DNA of 64,000 bases from Apostichopus japonicus (taxonomy: Eukaryota > Echinodermata > Holothuroidea > Aspidochirotida > Stichopodidae): positions 20,903,713 to 20,967,712 of the forward strand of contig NC_092574.1 in the NCBI RefSeq assembly GCF_037975245.1, written 5' to 3'. How positions within the stretch are numbered: the stretch's first letter is position 1; every line of letters starts with the position of its first letter. Positions 47,419-59,397 of this stretch are shown piece after piece. Under the pieces are notes generated by a model, which made no database searches, was not told where the DNA came from, and was given only the letters and a program-made list of their open reading frames with translations. The translations under genes and the position numbers were made by a program.

Positions 47419-48387
47419 TTAGCGCTGAAGAAGAAACAGCTTCTTAACTTCTTTTCGGAAATCTTTGCTCCCGAATGTATAAATGACGACGTTCCACCAT
47501 GAATTAGAAATGGTCAAGTAACCGAACAGAAAGTCCAGATTTCTTGAAACTCTGTTATCCGAGCTTAAATGGATGATTTGAGTAATCCAAAATGGCGACC
47601 ACGCAAAGAAGAAAGCTCCTATGACAATAAACGAAAAGATGACCCCTCGCCATGGATTAGCAGCCTGTTGCGAGGAATTGTCACCATGAGCATGGTTTAC
47701 AGTAAAAATCACATTGTTGATCCGCCTTGCTTGTTCGTGAGCAGTCATCGATAGCTTCAGGTAGAGGCATGAGGTAATCACCAAGGGTATCCCCATTCCG
47801 AAGAAACCTGCAATGAAAATTGCAGCGGCCTTTTCGGGGTTTGTGAAATCAACCAAACAGATCTTGAAGTGTGGTTGATAAATTATATTTGTAAACAATT
47901 GTCCATTTCCGTAAGAAATCCATGATATCAAAGGGATCGTACAAAGTAGATTGATAGAAATAAATAACGGTGGAACAAATTCCTTAAAAAGTCGATCATA
48001 TTTAAAAGGATATTGGATTAGACAGAATTTATCGATAGCGATCCATACCAGACTGTAACTCGAAACGGCTGGTGCGAGAGAGAACAGAAATCCTGTCAAT
48101 TTACATAACGAGTTGTCGGTACTCAACAGTTTGAAATGTAAACTTACAAGGCAAGTTAAAATCATTAACCCTGTCGTCAAATCGGCAATCGCAAGAGAGA
48201 GTAGATAACATCTCATATTCTTATGGAACGCCAATCGTGGGATAACGCACAGATTAATAGTATTCCCAATCACGATCAAAACACCATTCAATACTTGCAG
48301 TATCCCAATGAATACATCCTCGAAGTCTGAAAAGTCTTCCGCGGTGAGAAGAATATTCGTTGTTGTTTCGGATAGCTGCAGCGCCAT
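47419..48387 (-). CDS. Rhodopsin-family (class A) G-protein-coupled receptor, single exon, orphan
   Basis: An intact 322-codon ORF runs from ATG at 48387 to TAA at 47419-47421. It shows seven hydrophobic helices: TM1 about 25-49 with the GN pair (N42), TM2 59-82 with D69 (2.50), TM3 from C95, TM4 ending near W156, TM5 with P201, TM6 with W263 and P265, TM7 284-305. C95 and C177 (second extracellular loop) can form the canonical disulphide. A short helix 8 (KDFRKEVKKLF) follows TM7. It should be a plasma-membrane receptor coupling to heterotrimeric G proteins; the ligand cannot be read from sequence. The switch motifs are unusual: DRY is D119-K-F, CWxP is A-W-S-P, and NPxxY is N299-V-V-I-Y. 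No N-glycosylation sequon is seen in the short N-terminus. Lack of introns and divergent motifs fit lineage-expanded invertebrate receptor families, perhaps amine/adenosine-like (inference). It lies between two copies of a 2.2-kb transposon. Confidence 0.93.
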   Translation of the reverse strand: MALQLSETTTNILLTAEDFSDFEDVFIGILQVLNGVLIVIGNTINLCVIPRLAFHKNMRCYLLSLAIADLTTGLMILTCLVSLHFKLLSTDNSLCKLTGFLFSLAPAVSSYSLVWIAIDKFCLIQYPFKYDRLFKEFVPPLFISINLLCTIPLISWISYGNGQLFTNIIYQPHFKICLVDFTNPEKAAAIFIAGFFGMGIPLVITSCLYLKLSMTAHEQARRINNVIFTVNHAHGDNSSQQAANPWRGVIFSFIVIGAFFFAWSPFWITQIIHLSSDNRVSRNLDFLFGYLTISNSWWNVVIYTFGSKDFRKEVKKLFLLQR

Positions 48388-49999
48388 TTTCTTTTTGATA
48401 CCATGTATTGGGCCTATGTATTGGGCCTATGGGTTAATTATGTGTGGAAGGTATACACCCTCTCCTGTAACCCTATCATGGCAACTATGATATGTGAGAA
48501 TAAAGAATTTGCGACGATTCTGTCCGACAGCATGTTATTAAGATTGGTCTTAGTATATGACCTGCTAGTATACTTCCACAGAAGTTTTATTGCGACAGTA
48601 CACTTTCAAGTCCCCAATAAGTTATAAGACCAATATTACTGTCCCAATTTGAATCCGTGTTAGTTTCCAATCACACCTGTATCAGCTTCTTCAATTCTTC
48701 TTTACACTAAAACTGGTTATGTCCAAAATAACCTTAGTCTGAAAGCTTCTTATATTAAAGGCTATATGCACCATCCTTGCTATAAAACAGTTGTGTTCAT
48801 AATCTCCCTCCCCCCCCCCCCCCCCCATTGCAAACTTCACATTTATCAATATTCTGATTACACGAACACACACTTATTGTCAAATTTGCAGCTCCTTAAG
48901 GTAAAGAAAACATTACGTGAATGGATGCGTACTAGTCTTGTTATGTACAGAACTCGACAGTTTATTTATGTGTTAGACCTACTTGACCTCCCCCGTCAAC
49001 AAATCTTTAACGTGCATTAACTCCCTTTTATCTTTTTAAATCTTCAGAATATTTTGCCAACAAACACAATTTTTGACTAGCCGCTTCAATAAACGATATA
49101 TTCATAGATCAATAATTTTTGACAACAATCAGACCATTTTGTGAGATTGTGTTTCTTTTGTACCAAAACATCAAGAAGTATCGAATTTCCCTTAATGGGT
49201 TTTTACTCAACCGAAGATTAAGACATTCGACGAATCGTACAATTAGCCGGGCAAGTTAAAAAGAGTGTGTGTTTGAACAAGATCCATTTGTTTGGCACAA
49301 TATAAACCTATATAGGCACTATATCTAACTGTGTGTCCTATGTATGCAATTTGTATGTATGGATATAGACTAGGACGAAAAAATGTATGCAATGGAAATT
49401 CGTTATCTATAACTTATCCCTTTAAATTCATCGATCGATGTCTAAGAATCATATCAAGAATGGTGACCTTGGTTGTCACACGTCCTCTGCATTGAGGTAA
49501 GATGAGAAGAAGGTACGGTACTTTATACACTGACAAACTAATAAAGAAATTCAACGTGTATGCGCGATTTACAGTTATCTACTCTGCTGTTAGCATTAAA
49601 TATTACATATTTACAAAGCAAGGAAGTTATATGAATGTCGAAGTCTCCCGATTCATATGCAAAGGAGTTATCTTCTTGTAGAGAATATATTTCTCTCACA
49701 AACCCCCTCCGCATAAACTACATGCTCCTTCCCCTCACCTAGCCGTGAGTCTTCATAAAAAACAATTGAGCAATCTATGATCATGAAACCTTGTGGGCTT
49801 GAATAAACTACTTTACAAAGTCTCACTGGATAATTTGGTCTGTAAGTATACAGCCCTGCCCACTGTCATCGAGAAACCCCTACCCCCCCCCCCAGGGAAT
49901 ATGTGACCGGTCCACTTCTTGAACATGGGAAAAAGTATTATTTATCCTAATATTTCACCTGCCCCTGGGCTGTATCTTTCCATGACCCTCCACCTCTCT
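48388..49999. other. Upstream flank of the GPCR
   Basis: Just upstream of the start codon is a short tandem duplication, TATTGGGCCTATG twice (about 48406-48431). Poly-C runs occur near 48810 and 49884. No clear core promoter motif is recognised. Confidence 0.45.
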
Positions 50000-50160
50000 A
50001 CATGCCGGCCCTGCCCTTTCCCCTGCCCGAACCCTGTCTGAACCCCTGTCGTTGTCCCAACCCCTGCCCTTGCCCAACCCCTGTCCTTCCCCTGCCCGCC
50101 CTGCCCCTTCTCCTTCCCATGCCCCTGCTCCTGCCTTTGTCCTTTCCCCTGCCCGGAACG
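50000..50160. repeat. C-rich low-complexity tract (CCCTGCCC-like)
   Basis: Irregular repeats of CCCTGCCC, CCCCTG and TTGCCC. The minus strand is rich in GGG runs. Overlapping Pro- and Gly/Gln-rich ORFs are artefacts. Confidence 0.8.
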
Positions 50161-50835
50161 TCTAGTAATACTCCTTGTACATTCCTCCAGGCACGGAAGC
50201 TGTTTTAATTGAGGAAAATAGCAATACGTACTGAAAAATAAAAGCAAGTGCATGGTATAAGGATCTAATAGACTGACTCGAAATCCGGAGACGCGACAGG
50301 GTCTAAGGTTTTGATTAGTATTGATTAGATATCTTGACCTATGACGTCATCAATCACGCAGGCACGAGTTTACGTGGTCAGGCACGTACCCATCAAGTTT
50401 GAAATTGATAGGACTTAGGGCCTAGGGGGTGTTCGCGAAACACCCCACTCCCCCGCCCCTCACTCACTCATACGCACTTTTACTCTCTCACACATTTACA
50501 ATATCTCATCATACATTACATTTGGGGAGATGAGATAATAAAAATAAAATTATTCATTTTCGTATGTTCCAAAATACTGTACAGTACAGTTCTTAAATTT
50601 CTCTTCCTATACATCAAATTGGGATTAATCAACAGAGAAAGTATATGAGAGTGTCATTGATATCTGGGCGTCTAGAGGTGCTAAACATCAAACAAAATGC
50701 TCACCCAGGCCCAACTATGGTTTGGGCTTCGGTGAATATGGACTCTCCTTCAGGGCCCCTTTCTGTTGCTGCACCGGGGCCATGTTCCTCTTTGCTACAT
50801 CACTGGAGGTGGTAGCGCTCGTTTGTTTCTGTTCG

Positions 50836-50867
<32 letters not shown>

Positions 50868-52480
50868 CTGGTATAAAAGTCCGAACTTAGGTCACATGTC
50901 TCATTAAGATAATCCATTTCCTCATGGGCCAGTAGCTGTCTTAAATTTCAAGAATGAAATATTTATTACCTTAAAGGTATAATATATATAAAAACCCAAA
51001 AGGCTCGATCGAAAGGGCCATTGCTTCATGTAAATCAACTTGAAAGGAGGAACTCAAATCGATATCAAAGCCAATCTGTATTATAGTTATGTGATTGTTT
51101 CAATTAAATAAAGAATACACAGTGATGAAAGTTATCATACTAAAAGCAAAAAAAATATACAAACTGAGCATATGCCGGTGGACAACAATCGTAACCGAAA
51201 TTCAACGAAAGTTTTGCAGGATACCTGACAATTTCAGGCTCAAAACGAGATTATAGTATGAAGAGTCACACCCTCTAAGTGGATTTATCTAATCTCTCTC
51301 GTTGAAGTATTTATTGCCACGCGGTTTACATTGCTTCTTCCAGAGGCCGATCCAGTTGCTGTAAAACAGTGAGATTTCCCGCCAAACAGACCCTGCAGCA
51401 TAGATTCTATGAACAATATATGAAGTAATGGGATATGCCGGGTGGCAGATAAAATTGACTCTTTATTTGTAGGGAGATAACAAAACACCTAAGTTATTGT
51501 TGGTTGAGTATAAACTATTTATTTTTAATACAAGTGAATAAATACTTCCATTTGTTCCAATCCGTTTTCTATATGTATAATGAAGAGCTTGTCTGGTCAA
51601 AGTATTAAAGTCACGTGATAAAGCATGATTTATTGAGGTTTTTCTCTTATTTTTGTTACTCAGCAATTTGGTGTGTATATCTGTCTTCCTGTAAGTGTAC
51701 CTTGTTCGCCACCGGAATGAGTGCCGTCACTATTAGAGATATAAAATCAACTAATAAAACCCACGAAATGAGGTTAAACTGGCAACACTTTTGAGTTAAC
51801 GATTTGCAATATAATGATAAACAACAGACTCGATTCGACTGGAAAATATTTCATTCTCAATTATAACAGAGAAAGATGATTTAAGGATAACTGTAGAAAT
51901 CAACACGATTGGTTAAAAAAAAAAAAAAAATATCGGTGTTCATATACGCACCGCTCCTGACGTGGTGAATATCTCGAAAGACTCGAAAATATTGTACAAT
52001 GGACGTGACATTATATAGCTGAAAGGGAAAAAGTTTCATTTTACCATGACTCGTTCTTTCGGCGGCATGCTCTCAGACCAGCGTCAGTGACTGTAATTGA
52101 TAAAGTGTCATGTACGTAGCCGGTATGCCCCTGGATAAAAACAAAAGAGTTCAATTTTAGCCAAGGAAGTTAAGGGACACGAGAAACCAGAAACTATTTA
52201 TATTTTGAAAAGCGAAATGCACTTAGGTCTGAAGTGCCTCAGAGCATGTACGTGACATTATGTTTTTTTGTTCTTTATTTGTTCTTTATAAAACGAACAA
52301 ACGAAATGATTTTCATCCATTATGACAACTCCGGCTACACTATACTCGTTGGATGAACTGTCCTTTACACTCACAGTTACTGTACTTGGTTGTTAAGATT
52401 GCATATAAGTTAATGTAGATAGTTCACTAGGACGGTCCAGATGAGGTATGTATGACAACTGGACAATGTATGTAGTATAT
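50161..52480. other. No gene recognised; possible MITE fragment
   Basis: Near 50380 CAGGCACGTACCCA resembles a hAT left end and is followed by an imperfect palindrome, GGGGGTGTTCGCGAAACACC. No matching right end was found. Confidence 0.35.
50834..50867. repeat. (GTT)n microsatellite
   Basis: A short GTT array. Confidence 0.95.
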
Positions 52481-52512
52481 ATATATATATAGGCAAAATG
52501 AATATATATATA

Positions 52513-52704
52513 ATTGAAATCTTAATGAGTTGAAAAATCAATAACAGTGCAAAAACTTCCATCCTCTACCGGGATTCAAACCCGGGGCTCCCGCCTTATA
52601 TGATATATAACCACTAGGCCATGGACGCAGATTGTATGTCCAGAGGTTCGAAACCGGTAAGGAAGTTCGAAATTCCACTGTTCGCGTTTGTCACCTGTAT
52701 CGAA
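52513..52704 (-). mobile_element. tRNA-derived SINE with (TA)n 3' tail, copy 2
   Basis: It is colinear with 35315-35512, including the GACATACAATC lead, CATGGCCTAGTGGTTATAT, B box GGGTTTGAATCCC and a tail ending TTCAATTATATATA. The anticodon stem has decayed. Confidence 0.75.
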
Positions 52705-52792
52705 CAACACTAGTTCTGTTTTCATGATATATTTGCTTTACTCTGGATATCGAACATGATGCTAACTAACTCGAAATGATTTGTGATTTATG

Positions 52793-52796
<4 letters not shown>

Positions 52797-52882
<86 letters not shown>
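52797..52882. repeat. (TA)n microsatellite
   Basis: A pure TA run of ~85 bp, about 90 bp from SINE copy 2. Confidence 0.97.
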
Positions 52883-52883
<1 letters not shown>

Positions 52884-53659
52884 GCCTAGATATATACGCC
52901 GAGATTATTATTTACATTCCAACCTTCTCTCGGGTGAATATTATGTTCGAATCTGTTTCTTTCGGATATCACGACTATAAATATTCCGAAATAATTTACG
53001 ATACGAAACTGAGAAACTGATCATTGAAACGAGAAGAAAATAAATATCCTTTGTGTACTTCCACATAAATGTAAATCTGTAACGCACTGTAACAAATTGG
53101 TAGAAACTGGTATTCTATGCAGCCGTATCCTCAAAGTTATATAAGAAAACCTTTCCAATATCTAAATTGACTTTTTTATGTTTGATTGTTTCTTTAATCT
53201 TATTGTTCTTTATTTTTCTTTTGGGAAATCTCTAAGGCTGGAAATATCTTAAATCAAGCCTGAGCTAATTGTAATTGATGACGCCATTTCGAATTAATGA
53301 AGTCACTGCCCAATGTGCGCTCCTCGATATTACGGAAATAGCCAGACAATAAAGATGGCGCCGTGACAAATTGACGCCATTGAAAAAAGCAAAGAGCTTT
53401 ATATCAAAGCTTAGAATGTATGGTATTCCCACTGTGGCTCGCTTCTCCAGGACTATAATTTCATCTGAAATTTTGTCAGAAAAGAACAGAGATAGGTCGT
53501 TCAAGAAGTAGCTGGAACACAAAAACAAAACGTTAACTTGAAAACCTGGAAACGTGGTTACGAAATCGGAAACACACGGTCTATGTATTGTGCTTGAATG
53601 GCATAGGTTTGACAAACGATTAATGTGTAAACAACATTGACCAAATGTTGTAACAGAAG
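52883..53659. other. No gene recognised
   Basis: A 116-codon minus-strand ORF at 53265-53615 has no recognisable domain or neighbours and is not called. Confidence 0.4.
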
Positions 53660-53664
53660 TCTAC

Positions 53665-55851
53665 CAGGTGCGTATCCAGGGGGGGCGTTGGGGGCGCGCG
53701 CCCCCCGGGTAAGAAAAAGAGGAGATAAAAAAAGGGAAGAAAAAAGGAAAAAAGAGGGGAAAAAAGAGGAGGAGGAGGAGAGGAAGGAAGGGAAAAGAAA
53801 AAGAAGAAAGAGAGAAAAAGGAGAAAAGGAGGGAGTAAAAGAAAAACGCGAGGAGAGAGAGGAACAGTGACATCATTACAGCGCTGAAGGGTAGCCAGTG
53901 ACGGATCAATGATTTCGTAAAAGTGTGACTCACCCTACCCCTTACACCGACAACTCCATTTTTTGACGTTTCCATTTTCCTCTCTCACTAATGATCTATA
54001 TATATATACTATATATGGTCTATCATAACGCGTGTGTAGAATTGTGCTATGAAACCAACTGTGGCTGGTCTCGAACTCGACCGTGTCGTCGGGGAACATG
54101 ACGATTTTTGGGATGGGGGCGACCGCCCGCCCCCCCCCCCATTCAGCATTTTTTAAATGATATCGCTAAGTAATTTCAAAATAGAAAGTGCTTAGATGCA
54201 ACTTACAAGGCCTGGGAAGTGTCATTTCCAGCGATCTGGGAGACATTTTCGGCCAAAATTTGCTTGTACGCTTCGCGCTAACAAATGGTCCTGGGTAGTG
54301 CCATTTCCAGCGATCTGGGAAGCATTTTCGGCCAAAATTTTCTTGTACGCTTCGCGCCAACCTATGGTGGCTCTACGCTTAGATAGTTTGCCTACAGGCT
54401 TCGCCCCTCCCTTGGCAAATTCCTCGCTACGCGCCTGTTCGAATTTGTAACGCAAACAGCAGATATCACATCATATCAGTGAGCATGAAAATGGCGTTCC
54501 AGGATGAAAAGCCTCAAAACTGTCCGACTTGCCTGAAAAAATAACCAACAATTTTCGCGCGAGAAGCGCGCGTTCAACGTGTCAATGTCAATATCATATA
54601 AGCAAGCATCGGTTATTACATCGCATGCCATCATGTACCGTACGGTCCGTTAAAATTGCGCAGTATACCGCGGGATGCTAATGTAAACAACGACATGTCT
54701 CATGTAGATGTATAAAAAGCATGGAGGTCCAATTATGTCAAAATTCTCTTTTACATTAGTAATGGCGAATTAGGGGCTGCACCCCCGCCGCGCAGTGGCG
54801 GAGCGTCCATACGGTCAGGGGCGGATTCCCCCCCCCCCCCCGACGGACTCAAATGGACTGCTGGAGCCTTTTTCAGCTCTTTACCACTTTTTACTTATTC
54901 TAGATTATTGACTTTTTTATTGCGCTCTCATCTACTTATTGACATTTGTCACATTTTGTTGGTGTAATTTGGCGATGACACCTTATTCTTCGTTTATCTG
55001 CAAATTAGCCAGGCCCGGAAAGGGTCATTTCCGGCGATCTAGGGAGTAACTTTACTCAAAAATTTTCTGTACGCTACGCGCCAACCAGTGGTGGCGCTCC
55101 GCTTAGATAGTGTCGAAAGCGTCCCTACAGACCATTCTCGCCCCTCCTGACCAATACCCCTAGCTCCACCACTGCCGCCGCGCCTCCTACGCCTATGTGT
55201 GTAGTGTTCGGTTTCGGATATATCTGCTATTTTTCATTTCCTTCAACCAAGTTTTATAATAGCCGTTATAAGAGGTTTTAATATTTCTACACCAATAAAT
55301 TAACTGTGTCTGAATTTTCGAAAATTTCTGACCAACATTCTGCATCACACTTCCCTCTACTCGTGCAATTTTGACCGGTCTGTTAGGGGTTGAAGGAAGT
55401 TTTTCTATATTGGTTGTCCATACATGAAATTTTGTACATTACGTGTTTTGAAGTGAGTTTATTCACGAGAAATGTGAATTTTCTAATTCTGAACAAATAT
55501 GGGGCTTAAAACCTTGAAAAGTGGGGCTGACGGGTATTGAGGGCCGCGACGTAGAATCACCTACAAAAGCAAAGACCCACAGGATATGCGATCAGGTCGA
55601 ACATGATGTGTGCCAGGTTGACAATCTTCAAAAAGGTTATGGATGGAAATAAAACTTTTAGGAAATACTTGGTTCTCAGTCAAAAAGTGTACATCTGGTT
55701 GGTCATTTCAAGCCCGAGAAGTGCCGTTTCCGGTGATCTGGGGGGTATCAAAATAAGAAATTTTCTTGTACGCTGCGCGCCAACCGATGGTGGCGCTCCG
55801 CTTAGATAGTAATTCGCGCCCCCGGGTTTGAAAATCCTGGATACGCGCCTG
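53665..55851. mobile_element. Composite non-autonomous DNA transposon, copy 2 (same family and orientation)
   Basis: It is colinear with the element at 43925-46123 over its whole length, differing by scattered substitutions and short indels, mostly in homopolymers. The termini are CAGGTGCGTATCCAGG and its C-variant complement. It has its own 5-bp duplication TCTAC (53660-53664, 55852-55856), which differs from copy 1. The two copies therefore arose by independent transposition, not by tandem segmental duplication. The polypurine tract (about 53711-53860), the four modules and the nested element (54793-55174) are all retained. No coding capacity is recognised. Confidence 0.85.
54793..55174. 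mobile_element. Nested hAT-type MITE inside copy 2
   Basis: This is the same element at the same internal position as in copy 1, again bounded by CCGCCGCG on both sides. One terminal base has changed (right end GCTCCACCACTG). The shared site shows that the insertion happened before the two host copies separated. Confidence 0.85.
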
Positions 55852-56313
55852 TCTACATCATGTATTCCTGGTCTCTATCGAGTTTTGATAGGTTTTCAGA
55901 CCCTATTCGAAGTCATAAATGTAAGCTTGAAAGGAAGAATTTGAAAACAAACCCCGGAAAACCAACAAACGTTTGTTGTTATGGAGTGTTTGTGGTAATC
56001 CTCGAGTAATTGTGTATCATTAAACTATTTCTGATAATTTAAACAGTGTACACGAATACGTTGTATCGGCGTGTTCGTGACCATCGAGTTGAATATCAAA
56101 GCGTTTGTCGATGCATATGTTTGTGAGATTAATCTTGTTGGAGTTATTACTAACCGAACCCTAAGAGGGGTTATTAAAAGGATCTGAAAGGTGGCATCGG
56201 ATAACGCCGGTATAAGTAGTAAAGAATTATGTCCATACTCGTCCTTTGCCAAGATTTAGTACATTCAAGATGTAGGGACGGTAGGAGCCGGACTGGAACT
56301 GGGGAAGGGCTTT

Positions 56314-56380
56314 ATCCTCCTCCTCCTCCTCCTCCTCCTCCTCCTCCTCCTCCTCCTCCTCCTCCTCCTCCTCCTCCTCT
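56314..56380. repeat. (CTC)n microsatellite
   Basis: A pure TCC/CTC array; poly-Glu on the minus strand is an artefact. Confidence 0.97.
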
Positions 56381-56970
56381 TTCACTTTTTTGTCATGTCT
56401 AAAAATTTGCATTGAAAACAAAACCCGTAAATGATACCGCCGGTTTCCAGACGGATAGGGCCATCTTCCTTTGACTAGGCCTATGCAAGCCTATAAAGAT
56501 ATCAAAACTAAGGGCGTTTACGCCTAGTCAGACTCCCCCCCCCCGCCCCCTCCCGGAAGAGAAGAAAAACGGAAGCGCTAGATAAATTGTTCATTAGTGT
56601 AATCAGTCACCATTTAACTGTCAACAAAAATGGTTCAAATGAATTACCACAGTGCTTTGAACCATGGATGTGATATACCGTGATTCTGCAGTGTGTCAGT
56701 ATAGATGTTTGTGTACCTTCTTATATCTAGCTGTTGATCAAAGTCACTGGTTTGGAGGTAGTAAACAAGAACTGCTGCGACTATCCTTGTCTTAAGCTAC
56801 TTGATGTTTTGTACGAATTAATTGAAAATATATACATGCTATGCAAAGTCATTAAATGACAAATTTCATGTCGCGTTTTGTTGAAGAAGTTTATACAAGT
56901 AGGAATTCCCCTTTGCCCGTTTAGGGTACATGAACAGCATTGACCACATGCCGTATGTGATATACCGTTT

Positions 56971-57455
56971 ACCAGGTTACTTGGGAACCAGGTTACTTGG
57001 GAACCAAGTTACTTGGGCACCAAGTTACTTGGGCACCAAGTTACTTGGGCACCAAGTTACTTGGGCACCAAGTTACTTGGAAACCAAGTTACTTGGAAAC
57101 CAAGTTACTTGGAAACCAAGTTACTTGGAAACCAAGTTACTTGGAAACCAAGTTACTTGGAAACCAAGTTACTTGGAAACCAAGTTACTTGGAAACCAAG
57201 TTACTTGGAAACCAAGTTACTTGGAAACCAAGTTACTTGGAAACCAAGTTACTTGGAAACCAAGTTACTTGGAAACCAAGTTACTTGGAAACCAAGTTAC
57301 TTGGAAACCAAGTTACTTGGAAACCAAGTTACTTGGAAACCAAGTTACTTGGAAACCAAGTTACTTGGAAACCAAGTTACTTGGAAACCAAGTTACTTGG
57401 AAACCAAGTTACTTGGAAACCAAGTTACTTGGAAACCAAGTTACTTGGAAACCAA
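56971..57455 (+). repeat. 16-bp minisatellite, about 30 units
   Basis: The unit is TTACTTGGAAACCAAG, and each copy can form the hairpin CTTGG-AAA-CCAAG. The left edge has two GGGAACC-type units, then four GGGCACC-type, and the rest are GGAAACC. All three forward frames are open because the unit has no stop codon, which gives artefactual ORFs of up to 188 codons. Confidence 0.95.
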
Positions 57456-58295
57456 ATGACGTGTACTTGTTCCATTCTTCTATGACCACTCCATGATATT
57501 AACTAGAACTTTCAATGAATTTGAAATAATCGTAAGAGAGGTTTTAACTGAAATTAGGGGCGCTATTTATTTATAAGCAGTGTACTTTGGACAAATCCGA
57601 GACAGAGCCGTAAACATCTTACTCAGTTTTGATACTTATGAAGACCAAGTCCGTGTATCAGAAGTTAGAATTACTCAAAAATATGTTGAAGTTAAATAGT
57701 TTAGACAATAGATAAGAAAAGTGGTATTTACAACTGTATAGTGTTATCTAGTCTTGTTTGTGGTTTAGAGATCAAAGTATTCTTCATGTGTGCATGTTGT
57801 CTATAGCGTAATATTACATTCTTATGTGCTTTTGAAAGTCAGTTCTGTGAATCCTACATACTATTGCAAATTCGAGGGCCCGCAAAATTCAGAAAGTTTG
57901 ATTTAATATTTGAAAGTCGGCTGACTCCTGAGCTTTTAGCTGACTTCACAAGTCGTTGTACTTTAGAACTTCTGAAACGGCAAAGGACATATACCTTTTG
58001 AAACGCTACGCAGTATAAGTTTTAAGAAATGGAATTGGCTATGGAAAGCAGAAAGGTACAATTTTCTTTGAAGATATTGCTGAGGGTACAAGTTCGGTGT
58101 CCGGTAGCCCAACGATCTTAAACGCATAAAGGCGATACTCCACATCCGACTTGTAAATGAGTCATTTTACTCCTACTCGTAATCTGTCGTAATAGCCTAA
58201 CCTACAATATTCTACATGCACCCGCTCCATGGATTTGGACTTTCATTCGTACTCCGGGCAGTTTTGAAATCTTGTATAGATACTACTGAAAATTG
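57456..58295. other. No gene or element recognised
   Basis: Unremarkable DNA between the minisatellite and the SINE. Confidence 0.45.
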
Positions 58296-58590
58296 AGAGC
58301 GTTGTGGTCAAGACGTGGTGAAGGCAGTGGACTGCAGGTTCGAGTCCTAGACAGATCCTTACGTTGTGTCATTCGGCAAGGCACTTTATCTACATTGCCT
58401 CTCTTCACCTAGATGTATAAATGAGGACCTGCGAGGCAAACTGTCAGCTGGGCGCTGTTTAGCTGCTGCCATGTGGAAGGATTGTCTCTATGTCTGACAG
58501 GTCATCGTTGGCCAGGGTAATATTGTTTTGCGCCTTGAGAACCGTTATCGTTGGATAGGTCTGCGCTTTACAAATCCTCAATATTATTAT

Positions 58591-58591
<1 letters not shown>
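58296..58591 (+). mobile_element. tRNA-derived SINE with degenerate head and ATT/TAG tail
   Basis: The head carries GTTGTGGTCAAGACGTGG and a B box AGGTTCGAGTCC with the anticodon region shortened. The body has GGCAAGGCACTTTATCTACA and GATGTATAAATGAGGACCTG. The 3' end GCGCTTTACAAATCCTCAAT runs into (ATT)n and then (TAG)n. This body and tail are common in marine deuterostome SINEs (general knowledge). Confidence 0.65.
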
Positions 58592-58622
<31 letters not shown>

Positions 58623-58712
58623 GTAGTAGCAGTAGTAGAAGTAGTAGTAGTATTAGTAGTAGTAGTAGTAGTAGTAGTAGTAGAAGTAGTTATAGTAGTA
58701 GTAGACTACTAC
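58592..58712. repeat. (TAG)n microsatellite at a SINE tail
   Basis: A TAG/GTA array with ATT, GCA and GAA variants, directly continuing the tail of the SINE at 58296-58591. A short inverted (ACT)n run follows. Confidence 0.95.
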
Positions 58713-59377
58713 TACTATAGCTCCCAACTCTTGAGAAGGCAAATGCTGTTCCATGCCACGAATCGCCGTCCTGGGGGAGGGGTATAAGGGGAGGGGGTGT
58801 CCCCCTCCCCTTTTGATTTTTTTGAATCCTGGTGATGCCTACATGTAAAATGGTGGCACTTAGAAAGGCTTTTGTCACCCAAAATTTTCTGAGAAATATG
58901 CATTTTTTTGCGTGTAACATCAATAAATTGAATAGTAGGTGATAATTCATTCTTTCCCGTGGCATGAAAATGTTCGCTGTTCGCCCCAATGAAAAGAAAT
59001 ATAAGCTAATTTGAGGTTCAAATGATGCTGCAAAGGAGGTTTTATACTCTATTATGCTAAATGCTAAAGAAATGATGGTTGCTAAGTCAAAATTTGATGC
59101 AATTTTTTTATGTATACTTGACAATTACAATGCGGTTTTTTCGGACGCTTGTGCGGGTCAGCGGGTTTGGGTGTTAGAATGCGGGTCTAATTCCCGCGAA
59201 TTGCGGGTCAGTTGGGAGCTCTGCATTTAATTTTAAACCAGAAAACGAAAAGGTTTAGACTACTCTACCACTGCTATTCCTCTCGATTTTTTTAATTTCC
59301 AATCATATGATTTAGCCGATGTTCGGAAACACTTTTTGGCTCACCTTTGGGGGGGGGGGAGGGCATGGCCCCCCTTG

Positions 59378-59397
59378 GCCCCCCTTGGATCCGCCAG
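59378..59397. mobile_element. Orphan right end of a hAT-type element, abutting (TAG)n
   Basis: The reverse complement reads CACTGGCGGATCCAAGGGG, the usual GC-rich hAT terminus, preceded by poly-G/C blocks. TAG repeats resume immediately outside it, matching the (TAG)n tract that ends near 58712. The 58.7-59.4 kb block therefore appears inserted into a microsatellite. A matching left end was not found. Confidence 0.45.

Noticed and set aside
53265-53615. 116-codon minus-strand ORF as a gene
   Set aside because: No recognisable domain, no convincing splice context; plausible by chance in this composition.
56971-57455. CRISPR array
   Set aside because: Contiguous 16-bp units with no unique spacers, in a eukaryotic context.
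56930-57496. 188-codon ORF with LGNQVTWKPSYLETK repeats
   Set aside because: It is a translation of the 16-bp minisatellite, which is open in all three forward frames; no flanking coding sequence.
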